A DNA stretch of 64,000 bases, from assembly GCA_965224605.1 (NCBI GenBank), contig CBDCZP010000002.1, positions 1-64,000 of the forward strand. The letters run 5' to 3'. This DNA is from HyVt-477 sp965224605. Lineage in GTDB: Bacteria; Pseudomonadota; Gammaproteobacteria; Thiotrichales; Thiotrichaceae. Shown one piece after another: positions 52,104 through 62,414 of this stretch. The notes below the pieces were generated by a model that did no database searches, was not told the origin of the DNA, and saw only the letters and a program-made list of their open reading frames with translations. A program made the position numbers and the translations under genes. Numbering within the stretch: the stretch's first letter is position 1; every line of letters begins with the position of its first letter.

Positions 52104-55100
52104 GCATCTCCCAGCCTAACCGCTGGGAGCGGATTGAAACCCGACTTCCTTGATGACGCAAGAGGCGCGCATGAGGCATCTCCCAGCCTAACCGCTGGGA
52201 GCGGATTGAAACACACTAATTTCCTTAGCTTTAACGCCCGTTACAGTGCATCTCCCAGCCTAACCGCTGGGAGCGGATTGAAACACTATAATTGGCGCAA
52301 GGTCTGTTGATAAATCATTGCATCTCCCAGCCTAACCGCTGGGAGCGGATTGAAACTTTACCCAAAGCACTAGGGTTGCCAGCAATTACTGCATCTCCCA
52401 GCCTAACCGCTGGGAGCGGATTGAAACATGGAGTCTTTGGGTGATGATCGTTTTAATGATGCATCTCCCAGCCTAACCGCTGGGAGCGGATTGAAACAGA
52501 AACTGACGCAGAAGAGGTCGTAATCGTTTGGTGCATCTCCCAGCCTAACCGCTGGGAGCGGATTGAAACTAATTCACCGCACGGAACAGTTAAATAAACG
52601 ATTCGCATCTCCCAGCCTAACCGCTGGGAGCGGATTGAAACCCTTGAGTATCAGCCCATACCTTAACCGCTAAAGCGCATCTCCCAGCCTAACCGCTGGG
52701 AGCGGATTGAAACAGGCTTGAGAATCGTTAATAGTCTACTGAATAACGCATCTCCCAGCCTAACCGCTGGGAGCGGATTGAAACATCGTATGTATGGAAC
52801 AAGCACGAACGGGCAGGCGGCATCTCCCAGCCTAACCGCTGGGAGCGGATTGAAACGGTACAGCAGCAACTCGACCCTCAAGGTTAAACTGCATCTCCCA
52901 GCCTAACCGCTGGGAGCGGATTGAAACAGGAATTCATTAGGTTCTTTATCAGGCCAGTATGCATCTCCCAGCCTAACCGCTGGGAGCGGATTGAAACATT
53001 TTAAACTTCTGGCCTTGCATTATCTGAAACCGCATCTCCCAGCCTAACCGCTGGGAGCGGATTGAAACAGCAATAGCAAACGCCTTGCTTGCTGCAAACA
53101 TTGCATCTCCCAGCCTAACCGCTGGGAGCGGATTGAAACAGTTGAGGTTTCACCCGCAGCTAATTGGATAGCTGGCATCTCCCAGCCTAACCGCTGGGAG
53201 CGGATTGAAACCAGATACAGAATTAATGCTTCCAAATAAAGTATCGCATCTCCCAGCCTAACCGCTGGGAGCGGATTGAAACTCTATTTATTTGATTACT
53301 GGTTACTTATCCATATGCATCTCCCAGCCTAACCGCTGGGAGCGGATTGAAACTAAGTTAATCAGTTGTTTATAGTTCACTTCTTTAGCATCTCCCAGCC
53401 TAACCGCTGGGAGCGGATTGAAACCCTTTTAATCTTGCGGCTATCGGCACGGTATTAAGGCATCTCCCAGCCTAACCGCTGGGAGCGGATTGAAACCCAT
53501 TCCCTGCATTTTCTGACGTGCTTCCTCAAGATGCATCTCCCAGCCTAACCGCTGGGAGCGGATTGAAACTCACGGAAGATCAAGTAATTGACCGTTTCCC
53601 GTGCATCTCCCAGCCTAACCGCTGGGAGCGGATTGAAACAAAGAAAATGTACGAGAAGAGTACGTTGATAATGGCATCTCCCAGCCTAACCGCTGGGAGC
53701 GGATTGAAACTGTCGCTGCTGCTAGTGCCATCGGCATTGCCAAAGCATCTCCCAGCCTAACCGCTGGGAGCGGATTGAAACACCTTTTACAATGTCAGCT
53801 TCGATATATAGCTCCGCATCTCCCAGCCTAACCGCTGGGAGCGGATTGAAACGCGTAAGGCTTCCCTTTTGTGTGAGCTAATAAAACGCATCTCCCAGCC
53901 TAACCGCTGGGAGCGGATTGAAACTTGTGCTGTAGCAGTCATAACCCTTTCCGTTGTTTGCATCTCCCAGCCTAACCGCTGGGAGCGGATTGAAACAATA
54001 TTTTCTTGGCAGCTCTTAAAGCTGCTCCTTGCATCTCCCAGCCTAACCGCTGGGAGCGGATTGAAACACCACTCGTGGGTTTTGAGTGTCGTGGTTAGAG
54101 TGCATCTCCCAGCCTAACCGCTGGGAGCGGATTGAAACATGCATTGCATTTAGCATATTTATAACTTTCGGCGCATCTCCCAGCCTAACCGCTGGGAGCG
54201 GATTGAAACCGCAATGGCAACAAGTTATTAGCATTTAACCCGGCATCTCCCAGCCTAACCGCTGGGAGCGGATTGAAACCGTTCTATTGCAGCTTCTACA
54301 GGGTCATAAGTCGCATCTCCCAGCCTAACCGCTGGGAGCGGATTGAAACTGCTATGGCGTGATGCGACGCGATGTATGATAATGCATCTCCCAGCCTAAC
54401 CGCTGGGAGCGGATTGAAACTCCCATATTGTGAGGCGTATATGAGCATCCAGTAGCATCTCCCAGCCTAACCGCTGGGAGCGGATTGAAACATCCAAGAT
54501 AGGATTAATGTTGAAGCTCCTACAGAGCATCTCCCAGCCTAACCGCTGGGAGCGGATTGAAACTTAATCTCGGACAACTTGTATTCCGTTGTTAGCGCAT
54601 CTCCCAGCCTAACCGCTGGGAGCGGATTGAAACTATCTAAGTTCAGCGAATGGCTGGATAAGATGGGGGCATCTCCCAGCCTAACCGCTGGGAGCGGATT
54701 GAAACAGATAAGCTCCTTTCAGACAAGAACCTTTCAGATGCATCTCCCAGCCTAACCGCTGGGAGCGGATTGAAACCAGATAAGCTCCTTCCAGATCAGC
54801 TCCTTTCAGATGCATCTCCCAGCCTAACCGCTGGGAGCGGATTGAAACTATTTTTAGTCAACAATGGTTTACTATATGTTTGGCATCTCCCAGCCTAACC
54901 GCTGGGAGCGGATTGAAACTAATAGCGGGATGTTGATACAGGGCATTAAATAGAGCATCTCCCAGCCTAACCGCTGGGAGCGGATTGAAACACCCAACCT
55001 CCTTTAACTAAGGCTTTTTTTGTTTGCATCTCCCAGCCTAACCGCTGGGAGCGGATTGAAACAAAATGATGGTGTTTTAACTATGAGAGATGAAGGTGCA

Positions 55101-55276
55101 TCTCCCAGCCTAACCGCTGGGAGCGGATTGAAACTTACCTTTTCGATTAAGCCTGACTTTACATCTGGCATCTCCCAGCCTAACCGCTGGGAGCGGATTG
55201 AAACCATCATGACGATAGCGTATTTAGCTAATCGCCAATGCATCTCCCAGCCTAACCGCTGGGAGCGGATTGAAAC
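52104..55276 (+). CRISPR. Type I-C CRISPR array, 45 repeats and 44 spacers
   Basis: 37-bp repeat beginning GCATCTCCCAGCC and ending GCGGATTGAAAC; the 8-bp stem is CTCCCAGC/GCTGGGAG, leaving the 11-nt 5' handle CGGATTGAAAC. By hand count 45 repeats, with spacers of about 33-36 nt (mean about 34). Repeats look uniform to the last copy, so there is little decay. The leader is on the left, beside cas2; transcription is rightward. Spacers 37 and 38 (54706-54739, 54777-54811) are near-duplicates. I could not search for protospacers. Confidence 0.99.
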
Positions 55277-55423
55277 TATATAACAAGCCTACCGCCAGAA
55301 AAACGGTAATTTGCCCCACTCGCCTGTAATGTGAATTCCAAAACATCTGAGAATAACTTCTAAGTTACGTATACTTTTTTATCCCTAACGGTAAAACTCT
55401 GGAACAACTTCTTTCTTTTAAGC

Positions 55424-55448
55424 TATAATCATCCCGATAGGGGTTATA
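55424..55448 (+). promoter_or_regulatory. Promoter/operator dyad before the HipB-like gene
   Basis: TATAATCATCCC ... GGGGTTATA forms an imperfect palindrome centred near 55436 and includes a TATAAT -10 box (55424-55429). Its place, 14 bp before ATG 55463 minus the leader, suits autorepression by the HipB-like protein. Confidence 0.5.
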
Positions 55449-55462
55449 AAGTGCATTACACT

Positions 55463-55699
55463 ATGGAAAAGAATAAAATATTACTGGACGGGAATATTGC
55501 CCACTCGTCTTCTGCATTAGGGCTTATCATTCGTGATAAACGTAAACAAGATAAGCTGACTCAGGTCGAATTAGCTGAACTTACTGGCGTGGGTGTGCGT
55601 TTCCTTTCGGAATTAGAGAATGGTAAACCGACTGTGCAATTGGACAAGGTCTTTCTTGTGATGGCAGGTTTGGGTTTGAAAATGGGCATTGGTCGATGA
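55463..55699 (+). CDS. HipB-like XRE-family antitoxin
   Basis: 78 residues from ATG 55463. HTH_XRE: LGLIIRDKRKQDKLTQVELAELTGVGVRFLSELENGKPTVQLDKVFLVMAGLGLKM. Overlaps the HipA-like gene by 4 nt (ATGA). An upstream in-frame GTG (55451) is less likely. Confidence 0.9.
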   Translation: MEKNKILLDGNIAHSSSALGLIIRDKRKQDKLTQVELAELTGVGVRFLSELENGKPTVQLDKVFLVMAGLGLKMGIGR

Positions 55700-56940
55700 A
55701 GCGGCTTTATGTTTCTTATCAGTCATTGCTTGTGGGCGAGCTTGTTGTGAACAATGAGCACCTTTATCAGTTTCAATATGACGCGAGTTGGTTAGAGAGC
55801 ACTAAGGCATTTGCTTTGTCTTGTTCGTTGCCATTACAAGCAGAAGCGTTTTCACAACGATTTTCGTATGCATTCTTCTCGAATTTAATTCCAGAGGGGG
55901 ATTTGAGGAATAAAATAGCTAGAACTTTGGGTATCTCAGAAAAAAATGATTTTGCTTTTCTAGAGGCTATGGGGGGAGAAGTGGCGGGAGCCATTAGTTT
56001 AACGCCTGAATGGCCTTATAAAGAGATTGAAGTTTCTAAATCTCAATATAATTTGTCAGAAGAGCAGTTGGCAAAGGTTATTAAGCAGTTGGACTCTCAA
56101 CCTTTTTTAGTAGCAGAAGAAGGTATGCGGTTATCACTGGCGGGGGCACAAAGTAAATTGCCGCTGATTTATTCTGATCAGCAATTTGCATTGCCATTAG
56201 GTCAAGAGCCTTCCACGCATATTTTAAAGCCTGAACCGGATCGTCTTGATATTCCTGATTTAGCGGTTAATGAAGCTTTTTGTATGGCACTAGCGCAGGC
56301 TTGCGGTTTGCAGGTGGCAAATTCAGAGTTGATTAGCATTTCGGGAAAGCATTGTTTTTTGGTGGAGCGCTACGATAGGGTTAATAAGCAAAGGTTGCAT
56401 CAAGAAGATTTTTGTCAAGGGTTAGGGATTTTGCCCTTTAATAAATATGAAAGTGAAGGCGGCCCTTCATTTGCTGAATGCTCCGAGTTGATTGTTAAGT
56501 TCAGTTCACGTCCCGCGGCTGATAAGAAAAAATTACTGCAATGGACTCTGTTTAATTATCTCATTGGCAATGCGGATGCACATGGGAAGAATATTTCATT
56601 TCTCTATCAGTCAGAATGTGTCGTTAGTCCTTTTTATGATGTGCTTTCTACTGCAATTTACGCTGATTTGAATCTGCGTTTAAGTATGAAAGTTGGAGGT
56701 GAGAATCGCCCAAAATGGGTGATGAAACGACACTGGGAAAGTTACTGTGTCGATATTCAGGTGCCTTTTAAGATGCTACAGCGTGAAGCTAGAGAGTTGA
56801 TTCAACAGATAGAAGAAAACAGGGCGAAGCTTGCAGAGAATCAAGTTTTTTCAGATTATGCAATAGTCATGGAGAGAATTGAAAAGGTCATTCTGCAAAG
56901 AGTGCGGTGGCTAAATGTAAGGTGTGGACTGGATGGGTAA
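55696..56940 (+). CDS. HipA-like serine/threonine kinase toxin
   Basis: 414 residues. HipA_N domain (coupled to LSLAGAQSKLPLIY), core HipA_C with FLVERYDR, RLHQEDFCQGLGI, NYLIGNADAHGKNISFLY (catalytic Asp, Asn) and SPFYDVLST (metal-binding Asp). HipA kinases phosphorylate aminoacyl-tRNA synthetases in E. coli and cause growth arrest. Starts inside the antitoxin stop region, 420 bp past the array end. Confidence 0.92.
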   Translation: MKRLYVSYQSLLVGELVVNNEHLYQFQYDASWLESTKAFALSCSLPLQAEAFSQRFSYAFFSNLIPEGDLRNKIARTLGISEKNDFAFLEAMGGEVAGAISLTPEWPYKEIEVSKSQYNLSEEQLAKVIKQLDSQPFLVAEEGMRLSLAGAQSKLPLIYSDQQFALPLGQEPSTHILKPEPDRLDIPDLAVNEAFCMALAQACGLQVANSELISISGKHCFLVERYDRVNKQRLHQEDFCQGLGILPFNKYESEGGPSFAECSELIVKFSSRPAADKKKLLQWTLFNYLIGNADAHGKNISFLYQSECVVSPFYDVLSTAIYADLNLRLSMKVGGENRPKWVMKRHWESYCVDIQVPFKMLQREARELIQQIEENRAKLAENQVFSDYAIVMERIEKVILQRVRWLNVRCGLDG

Positions 56941-56969
56941 TGCAGTTCTTTGCTGTTGTGTGAGCATAA

Positions 56970-57305
56970 CTAAAACGTAGAGCTATTCCATCCCCACATG
57001 TGCCGCTCAGGGCTAGAAAACTCAATATAAATCCGTTCCGGGGATACTGAGAAGTGTTTCTCAATAGCATTGCAAAGAGCGGTAGAAAACGCTCCTGTTT
57101 GATCTTCAGGCAATCCTAAGCTTTTTAGTTGTATATGTGCAAGTGGTTCGCTATTGCCAGCAAATAGCATGTTTTCGTTGTGTCTATATTTCAGCATAAC
57201 GTAACTTTCGGGTTTTCCCAGTATCGTGGCAACGGTTTGTGATAACTCCTTCAATATGGCTTCATCTTTCAGGGCTTGATTGGTTTCAATATTGATTAAA
57301 GGCAT
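56970..57305 (-). CDS. MIF-like tautomerase (phenylpyruvate tautomerase family)
   Basis: 111 residues from ATG 57305, chosen because AAGGAG precedes it and Pro follows Met (MPLINIETNQ), as the catalytic N-terminal Pro requires. C-terminus MWGWNSSTF is the family signature. Trimeric enzyme acting on keto-enol substrates in eukaryotic homologues; bacterial role unclear. Confidence 0.9.
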   Translation of the reverse strand: MPLINIETNQALKDEAILKELSQTVATILGKPESYVMLKYRHNENMLFAGNSEPLAHIQLKSLGLPEDQTGAFSTALCNAIEKHFSVSPERIYIEFSSPERHMWGWNSSTF

Positions 57306-57392
57306 AGTAAAGGCTCCTTGTTCATTCGCTGACAATACTTAAATAACTGCGTTAGAATAGTGTTTTTAATGTGATTAGGATAGGAATACTCC

Positions 57393-58142
57393 ATGGCGAC
57401 TTTGCAAGATATTGTTTCTTATACTAACCAATTATTACGTATTAGTGAGTTTAAAGATTATGCACCCAATGGTTTGCAGGTTGAGGGTAAGGATTCAGTC
57501 AAAAAAATAGTGACCGGAGTTACCGCATCTGAGGCTTTAATTGATGCTGCAATAGTGCAGGGTGCTGATGCCATTCTTGTACATCATGGTTATTTCTGGA
57601 ATGGGGAAAACCCTTGTCTCACTGGCATGAAAGGTCGGCGTATCCGTAAGCTAATCAAGCATGATATTAGTCTGCTGGGCTATCATCTTCCACTTGATGC
57701 GCATCACGAATTGGGCAATAACGCGAGATTGGCTGACTTGCTGGGTTTTGTGAGTGAAGGTGTGATGGATGATCAAGGTGTGGGGAATTTTGGGGTAATG
57801 CAATCTTCCTGTAGCTTGGAAGACTTCTCTAGTCTTGTAGAAAAAGTGTTGGGTCGAAAACCACTAATCATTTCTGGGGGGAATCATGATATCAAACGTA
57901 TTGCCTGGTGTAGCGGTGGTGCGCAGAAATATCTTCAGCAAGCTGCGCTGCATGGTGTAGATGCGTATTTGAGTGGTGAAATTTCAGAAAATACGGTGCA
58001 TGAAGCAAGGGAATGGGGTGTTCATTATATATCAGCGGGTCATCACGCCACAGAGCGTTATGGGGTTCAAGCGCTTGGGGAGCATTTGGCAAAGAAATTT
58101 GATATTGAACATGAGTTTATAGAAATAGCCAACCCTGTATAG
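57393..58142 (+). CDS. Nif3-like dinuclear metal centre protein
   Basis: 249 residues, like E. coli YbgI. Metal ligands in ILVHHGYFW, GYHLPLDAHHELGNNARL and YISAGHHATERYGVQALGEHLA. Hexameric ring proteins, sometimes annotated GTP cyclohydrolase I type 2; true activity uncertain. Confidence 0.92.
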   Translation: MATLQDIVSYTNQLLRISEFKDYAPNGLQVEGKDSVKKIVTGVTASEALIDAAIVQGADAILVHHGYFWNGENPCLTGMKGRRIRKLIKHDISLLGYHLPLDAHHELGNNARLADLLGFVSEGVMDDQGVGNFGVMQSSCSLEDFSSLVEKVLGRKPLIISGGNHDIKRIAWCSGGAQKYLQQAALHGVDAYLSGEISENTVHEAREWGVHYISAGHHATERYGVQALGEHLAKKFDIEHEFIEIANPV

Positions 58143-58410
58143 TTGGGCATAGAGTTGTATATTGTTTGCGCTGGTTTGATTAACAGTTTGTACTATTCCT
58201 ATAGGGGTATTGAGTGCTTTTTTACTTGACCTTAAGCCCCTGTTAAGACATCCTATGGCGCTTTATGTGCGGGCTAATTACGCTCGCAACACAAGAGTGC
58301 GTAAGTATTTATTCATAAACGGGTTCCTGTGTGAAAGCTAGTGCAGATGGCCATTAGCGTATAACGAATTTTTATTTGGCTTTATAAATTTTTTTCGGGA
58401 GTAATTTTCT

Positions 58411-59019
58411 ATGGAAAACTCTGAAGTAGATAAGGGACGGCGTCGTTTCCTAATCGGTGCAACCTCCGTGGTTGGTGCCGTAGGTACAGCGGCAGCGGCA
58501 GCTCCCTTTCTGATTTCTTGGAATCCGAGTGAGCGTGCTAAAGCAGCAGGTGCGCCAGTTGAAATCAACTTGAGCAAAGTCCAGGAAGGGCAGCTTGTTC
58601 GTGTTATTTGGCGTAAAAAACCAGTGTGGATTGTTAATCGTACTCAACAAATGCTAGATGACTTATCAAGTGTTGAAAACTTGTTGCGTGATCCTGCATC
58701 GGCAGTTGAGCAACAACCTGCTTACGCGCAGAATTCTGCACGTACTCGTGAAGGCAAAGAAAAATACTTAGTGTTAATTGGTATTTGTACTCACCTTGGT
58801 TGTTCACCGACTTTCCGCCCTGAATTGGGTGCGCCAGATTTGGGTGGCAAAGACTGGAAGGGCGGTTGGTACTGTCCTTGTCATGGTTCAAGGTTTGATA
58901 TGGCGGGTCGTGTTTATAAAAATGTACCCGCACCAACCAATCTGGAAGTTCCTGTTTATTCTTTTAAGGATGACAATACCGTTATTATCGGTCTGGACGA
59001 AAATGGGGAGGCTGTATAA
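58411..59019 (+). CDS. petA: Cytochrome bc1 Rieske iron-sulfur subunit
   Basis: 202 residues. N-terminal RRRFLIGATSVVGAVGTAAAAAPFL (twin-Arg-like signal anchor). 2Fe-2S ligands in CTHLGCSPTF and CPCHGSRFD. Electron transfer from quinol to cytochrome c1. Stop overlaps the petB start by one base. Confidence 0.97.
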   Translation: MENSEVDKGRRRFLIGATSVVGAVGTAAAAAPFLISWNPSERAKAAGAPVEINLSKVQEGQLVRVIWRKKPVWIVNRTQQMLDDLSSVENLLRDPASAVEQQPAYAQNSARTREGKEKYLVLIGICTHLGCSPTFRPELGAPDLGGKDWKGGWYCPCHGSRFDMAGRVYKNVPAPTNLEVPVYSFKDDNTVIIGLDENGEAV

Positions 59020-60407
59020 TGCAAGGTTTATTAAATTGGATAGACGCTCGATTCCCGCTAACTAAAGTTTGGAATGAGCATTTAGCTGAATACTACGCAC
59101 CAAAGAACTTCAACTTTTGGTATTACTTCGGCTCTCTTGCCTTGATCGTTCTGGTTATCCAGATCATCAGTGGTATTTTCTTGACGATGCACTATAAGCC
59201 AGATGCCGAAATGGCATTTGCTTCGGTCGAATACATCATGCGTGATGTGCCCGGTGGCTGGTTTATACGCTATATGCATTCCACCGGTGCTTCGGCATTC
59301 TTCATTGTGATTTACCTGCATATGTTCCGCGGATTGATTTACGGCTCCTATAAAGGGCCACGTGAATTAGTTTGGTTGATCGGAATGGGGCTTTATCTTG
59401 CTCTGATGGCAGAAGCCTTTATGGGGTACATGTTACCTTGGGGTCAGATGTCATTCTGGGGTGCTCAGGTCATTATCAACCTGTTTAATACAGTCCCCGT
59501 CATTGGCGCTGATTTATCTACCTGGATTCGTGGTGACTTCGTTATTGCTGATGCGACCTTGAACAGACTGTTTGCACTGCATGTTGCTGCGCTCCCGTTA
59601 GTGTTGGTTATGCTGGTATTTGTACATATCGTTGCATTGCATGTGGTAGGTTCTAACAACCCAGACGGTGTTGAGATCAAAAAGCTTAAAGATGACAAAG
59701 GTATTCCTCTTGACGGTATTCCTTTCCATCCTTATTACACGGTAAAAGATATTGTCGGCATCGGCGTGTTCTTGTTAGCGTTCTTTGCGATTCTGTTCTT
59801 CTCTCCAGAGATGGGCGGTTATTTCCTTGAGCATGCTAACTTCGAACCTGCTAATCCATTGAAGACACCTGAGCATATTGCACCGGTTTGGTACTTCACG
59901 CCGTTCTATACAGTCTTGCGTGCAGTAACAATCACACCGTTTGCAGGTACTTTAGCCATGTTTGGCGCTATTGCTGTGATAGTGATACTACCGTGGATTG
60001 ATAAAAACCCTATCAAGTCATGGCGCTATCGTAATAAGGCACACACGATTAATGTTCTAATCTTCGCACTGGTCTTTATCATATTAGGTTATCTGGGTGT
60101 TAAACCCGTTATTCCTTTCCTTAAAGAGCTAGGTACGCGGATGACAGAAATCTACTTCATGTTCTTTGTCGTATTGTGGATTCATAGCTATCCAGGGAAA
60201 GCAAAATACTTTATGTGGTTTATCATCCTGTCTGCTGTGATCATCGGTATGGACTGGGTTAGATACAATCCTGAAGCAGGTGATGACGCAGAGCAAATCA
60301 TCTGGCAGTGGATCTTCCCGATTGGTTATTTAGCACTAACATTGCTACTACCTATGCTTAAAACATTCAATGCTGAGAAAGTTGTTCCAGAAAGGGTAAC
60401 ATCATGA
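59019..60407 (+). CDS. petB: Cytochrome b subunit of the bc1 complex
   Basis: 462 residues with eight or more TM helices. Heme-binding His pairs in HSTGASAFFIVIYLHMFRG and LHVAALPLVLVMLVFVHIVALHVVG, and the quinol-site PEWY motif reads PVWY (HIAPVWYFTPFYTVLRA). 4-nt overlap with petC. Confidence 0.97.
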   Translation: MQGLLNWIDARFPLTKVWNEHLAEYYAPKNFNFWYYFGSLALIVLVIQIISGIFLTMHYKPDAEMAFASVEYIMRDVPGGWFIRYMHSTGASAFFIVIYLHMFRGLIYGSYKGPRELVWLIGMGLYLALMAEAFMGYMLPWGQMSFWGAQVIINLFNTVPVIGADLSTWIRGDFVIADATLNRLFALHVAALPLVLVMLVFVHIVALHVVGSNNPDGVEIKKLKDDKGIPLDGIPFHPYYTVKDIVGIGVFLLAFFAILFFSPEMGGYFLEHANFEPANPLKTPEHIAPVWYFTPFYTVLRAVTITPFAGTLAMFGAIAVIVILPWIDKNPIKSWRYRNKAHTINVLIFALVFIILGYLGVKPVIPFLKELGTRMTEIYFMFFVVLWIHSYPGKAKYFMWFIILSAVIIGMDWVRYNPEAGDDAEQIIWQWIFPIGYLALTLLLPMLKTFNAEKVVPERVTS

Positions 60408-61204
60408 GAAAACAATTAATCGCATTAGCAACGGCAATGCTACTTCCAGTATCGGCTATAGCAAGCAGTAGCATTCATCTGGAGTCAGCGAATATTGATC
60501 TTCATGATCAAGCTAGTCTGCAAAATGGTGCTAAGTACTTTGTGAATTATTGTCAGGGTTGTCACAATTTGAGTGCGGCTCGCTATAATCGTATGGCTAC
60601 TGATATTGGTCTTCCAGTCGTTCCTGCTAAAACAGGGATGTCGGGTGAAGAGGCTGACAAGGTGGCTGATGCTAATGCAAAGCTAGTCGCTGAAAACCTC
60701 GTTTTCACAAAGGATGAAGATGGTAAGCCTACCAATTTGGGTTCATTGATGCATAGCTCAATTCCTGCAAAGGATGCGGCTAATTGGTTTGGTTCACCTG
60801 TGCCTGATTTGTCTTTAGTAGGTCGTTCAAGAGGCGCAGACTGGATATACACTTATCTGAAAAGTTTCTATCTTGATCCTAAGCGTCCAGTCGGTGTGAA
60901 TAACACCGCTTTCCCGAATGTGGGTATGCCTCACGTACTTTGGGAATTACAAGGTTGGCAGGAGTTGGAAGTACACGAAGCTAATGGTCACAAAACCCAG
61001 ACATTAAAATTGACCCAGCCAGGTTCAATGTCTGTGGCTGAATATGACATTGTTGTTCGTGATCTCACGAACTTTTTGGCATATACCAGTGAACCTGCGC
61101 AATTACATCGTAAAAAATACGGTATATTTGCCATGATTTTGCTAGTGGTTTTCATCGGCTTCGCTTATTTACTGAAAAAGGAATTCTGGAAAGATATTCA
61201 TTAA
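60404..61204 (+). CDS. petC: Cytochrome c1
   Basis: 266 residues. Signal peptide (LATAMLLPVSAIA-S), heme c site CQGCH, axial Met region NVGMPHVLWELQG, and a C-terminal TM anchor (FAMILLVVFIGFAYLLKKEFW). Completes petABC. Confidence 0.97.
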   Translation: MRKQLIALATAMLLPVSAIASSSIHLESANIDLHDQASLQNGAKYFVNYCQGCHNLSAARYNRMATDIGLPVVPAKTGMSGEEADKVADANAKLVAENLVFTKDEDGKPTNLGSLMHSSIPAKDAANWFGSPVPDLSLVGRSRGADWIYTYLKSFYLDPKRPVGVNNTAFPNVGMPHVLWELQGWQELEVHEANGHKTQTLKLTQPGSMSVAEYDIVVRDLTNFLAYTSEPAQLHRKKYGIFAMILLVVFIGFAYLLKKEFWKDIH

Positions 61205-61224
61205 TTACCAGAGTTTTTCGTGAT

Positions 61225-61260
61225 AAAAAGCTACTCCGTGTATTCGGAGTAGCTTTTTTG
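61225..61260 (+). terminator. Rho-independent terminator of petABC
   Basis: AAAAGCTACTCCG, loop TGTATT, CGGAGTAGCTTTTTT. Strong 13-bp stem with T-tract, 20 nt after the petC stop. Confidence 0.93.
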
Positions 61261-61349
61261 TTTGTAATCCTGTATAACGCTGTTCGCTTGAAGCGTTGAA
61301 ATACGCCGAACAATCGGCTACAGATAATCGTTACATTTGGGAGTATTAA

Positions 61350-61982
61350 ATGGCTGCAATAGCTAATCGTCGTTCTGTCATGACCTTGTTTTCAGTGCCT
61401 GATGATCCTGATAATCATCGCGTAAGGATTGTATTGGCTGAAAAAGATATCGTGGTTGATATTATTGAGACCGATGTTGATAATATTCCAGAAGATTTAG
61501 AAGAATTAAATCCCTATTGCGCACTTCCCTGTTTGCTTGATCGTAAACTGGTGCTTTATGATTCCGGCATTATCATGGAATATCTGGATGAACGATTCCC
61601 TCATCCTCCTTTACTGCCGATTGATCCCGTTTCAAGAGCGCATTCTCGACTTGCTTTATTTCGTATTGAAAAAGATTGGTTTTCACTGATTGAAGATCTT
61701 GAATCCGGTGATGCAAAACGTGCAGACTCTGCAAGATCAGTGTTGCGTAATGGCGTATTATCAGCTGCCGAAGTATTCTCAGTGAAGCCTTTCTTCCTCA
61801 GTGATGACTTTACTTTGGTTGATTGTACGATAGCTCCGATTCTATGGCGCCTGCCTAAGTACGGCATTGATCTACCTGATGGCAAAGAAGCCAAGCCTAT
61901 TCGTGACTATATGGATCGTGTGTTCTCCCGAGATACCTTCCAGTTAAGCCTAACGGCCGCGGAAAAAGCGATACGTCCTTAG
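61350..61982 (+). CDS. sspA: Stringent starvation protein A
   Basis: 210 residues, GST-like fold without the catalytic residue: VMTLFSVPDDPDNHRVRIVLAEKDI, ELNPYCALPCLLDRKLVLYDSGIIMEYLDERFPHPPLLP. RNA polymerase-associated regulator. Usual place after petABC and before sspB. Confidence 0.95.
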   Translation: MAAIANRRSVMTLFSVPDDPDNHRVRIVLAEKDIVVDIIETDVDNIPEDLEELNPYCALPCLLDRKLVLYDSGIIMEYLDERFPHPPLLPIDPVSRAHSRLALFRIEKDWFSLIEDLESGDAKRADSARSVLRNGVLSAAEVFSVKPFFLSDDFTLVDCTIAPILWRLPKYGIDLPDGKEAKPIRDYMDRVFSRDTFQLSLTAAEKAIRP

Positions 61983-62012
61983 GGATGTATAGAACCTGTG
62001 GGGTATAAGGAT

Positions 62013-62414
62013 ATGAGTATGACACCCAGTAGACCTTATCTGCTTCGAGCTATTTATGATTGGTTGCTTGATAACGGTATGACCCCTCATTTGCTAGTTG
62101 ACGCCGAAGTAGAAGGCATTAATATCCCGACGCAATATGTGCAGGATGGCAGAATCATTCTTAATCTGAACCCCTCGGCTATTCAAAATTTAGTATTAGA
62201 CAACGAAGAAGTCTTGTTTAATGCAAGGTTTGGTGGAACACCCTTTAGTATCTATATTCCCATGCAGGCTGTATTAGGCATCTATGCGAAGGAAAATGGA
62301 CAAGGCACCATGTTCAAAGACGAGGATGGTTTTGACTTTCCTGACGGTAGCCCCGAAGAACCACCACCCCAGCCAAAGAAAGATAAGCGACCTAAGTTGA
62401 GAGTCGTCAAATAG
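62013..62414 (+). CDS. sspB: ClpXP specificity-enhancing factor SspB
   Basis: About 133 residues. PSRPYLLRAIYDWLLDNGMTPHLLVDAE start and NLNPSAIQNLVLDNEEVLFNARFGG are diagnostic; the C-terminal tail ends RPKLRVVK, the ClpX-binding peptide. Start either 62013 or 62019 (AAGG at 62007-62010 favours 62019). Confidence 0.94.
   Translation: MSMTPSRPYLLRAIYDWLLDNGMTPHLLVDAEVEGINIPTQYVQDGRIILNLNPSAIQNLVLDNEEVLFNARFGGTPFSIYIPMQAVLGIYAKENGQGTMFKDEDGFDFPDGSPEEPPPQPKKDKRPKLRVVK

Noticed and set aside
51983..55283. Several ORFs with repeated NPLPAVRLGDA or SPSLTAGSGLK segments
   Set aside because: They are translations of the CRISPR repeats and spacers, not proteins.
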